From the NCBI GenBank assembly GCA_001023535.1, contig CP011020.1, positions 3,795,734 to 3,859,733 of the forward strand: DNA of 64,000 nucleotides. Reading direction: 5' to 3'. This DNA is from Pseudomonas chlororaphis (GTDB taxonomy: Bacteria > Pseudomonadota > Gammaproteobacteria > Pseudomonadales > Pseudomonadaceae). How positions within the stretch are numbered: the first letter of the stretch is position 1; every line of letters starts with the position of its first letter. A model generated the notes under the pieces. It saw nothing but the letters and a program-made list of their open reading frames with translations. It had not been told where the DNA came from and did not search any database. Both the position numbers and the translations under genes were made by a program. This document shows positions 63,791 to 64,000 of this stretch, one piece after another.

Positions 63791-64000
63791 TTACGAATAC
63801 CGCAACGCCTGCGCCGGCTCGATCTTCGCCGCGCGCCAGGCCGGGTAGACGGTGGCGAGGAAACTCAGGATGAACCCGGCCGAGCAGATCAACACCACGT
63901 CGCCGCGTTGAAGCTCCGACGGCAGGTTGCTGACGAAGTACACATCGGAACTGAAGATGTGCTGGCCGCTGACCCGCTCCAGCCAACCCACCAGCGCACT
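63791..64000 (-). CDS. Lipoprotein-releasing ABC permease LolC/LolE, C-terminal end (runs off the right edge)
   Basis: The minus-strand frame ends with TAA at 63791 and is open to the window edge. Text such as LERVSGQHIFSSDVYFVSNL, then FLATVYPAWRAAKIEPAQAL and RYS, is the C-terminus of the LolC/LolE inner-membrane permease that extracts lipoproteins for transport to the outer membrane. Two membrane segments are visible in part. LolC is slightly favoured; the N-terminus lies beyond the window. Confidence 0.85.
   Translation of the reverse strand, partial: SALVGWLERVSGQHIFSSDVYFVSNLPSELQRGDVVLICSAGFILSFLATVYPAWRAAKIEPAQALRYS

Overview
The window looks like a chromosomal segment of a fluorescent pseudomonad (Pseudomonas fluorescens complex). 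Gene order matches several Pseudomonas aeruginosa neighbourhoods as I remember them (PA3339-3344, PA1418-1422, PA2795-2810). Most genes are GC-rich and close-packed, and the intergenic spaces carry many REP/REPIN palindromes of the kinds common in this group. No tRNA, rRNA or CRISPR array was seen.

Layout. 1-4.4 kb: the edge of an AraC regulator, a DUF962/HD-oxygenase-like pair, an LpxH-like phosphoesterase, an AraC regulator with an EamA exporter, and a SelT/SelW/SelH-type protein. 4.4-12.9 kb: patatin autotransporter plpD, a FimV-like protein, a MarR regulator, recQ, a YecA-family protein and a YbaN-family protein. 13-30 kb: a cell-surface block made of a secreted trypsin-like protease, a giant LapA/MapA-type RTX adhesin (15027-24381, minus strand), and a divergent type I secretion set (outer-membrane TolC-like protein, ABC transporter, HlyD adaptor). 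The adhesin reading frame is broken by a 22-bp insertion that contains an Illumina-adapter-like 10-mer inside a 738-bp tandem repeat array. I read this as an assembly error and not as biology. 30-40.5 kb: a DTW-domain tRNA modification enzyme, the guanidinobutyrate locus (gbuR, gbuA, an NTF2-like protein, two permeases), a 42-residue ORF, a LysR/MFS divergent pair and an NCS1 permease. 40.8-45.7 kb: housekeeping and hypothetical genes (CvfB, TorF-type porin, a lipoprotein, a DUF2513-like protein, a DUF899 protein).

45.7-53.6 kb is the accessory region. It holds a BrnA antitoxin whose BrnT toxin is broken, a duplicated DUF899 tail, a cloverleaf-like noncoding element ahead of a 90-residue gene, gene remnants, an IS10-like insertion sequence with a 9-bp target duplication, and a 4.2-kb AT-rich island bounded by two copies of the 5' end of dusA. 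The island carries a HEPN-motif protein and a three-gene cassette of unrecognised proteins but no integrase. This cassette is the best candidate here for an undescribed system.

53.6-64 kb returns to the core genome: dusA, tal, rssC/rssB (partner-switch regulators), mlaA, a HAD-fold protein lacking its catalytic aspartates, a DUF4404 protein, queF, a cupredoxin divergent from copRS, and the 3' end of a lolC/lolE-type gene at the right edge.
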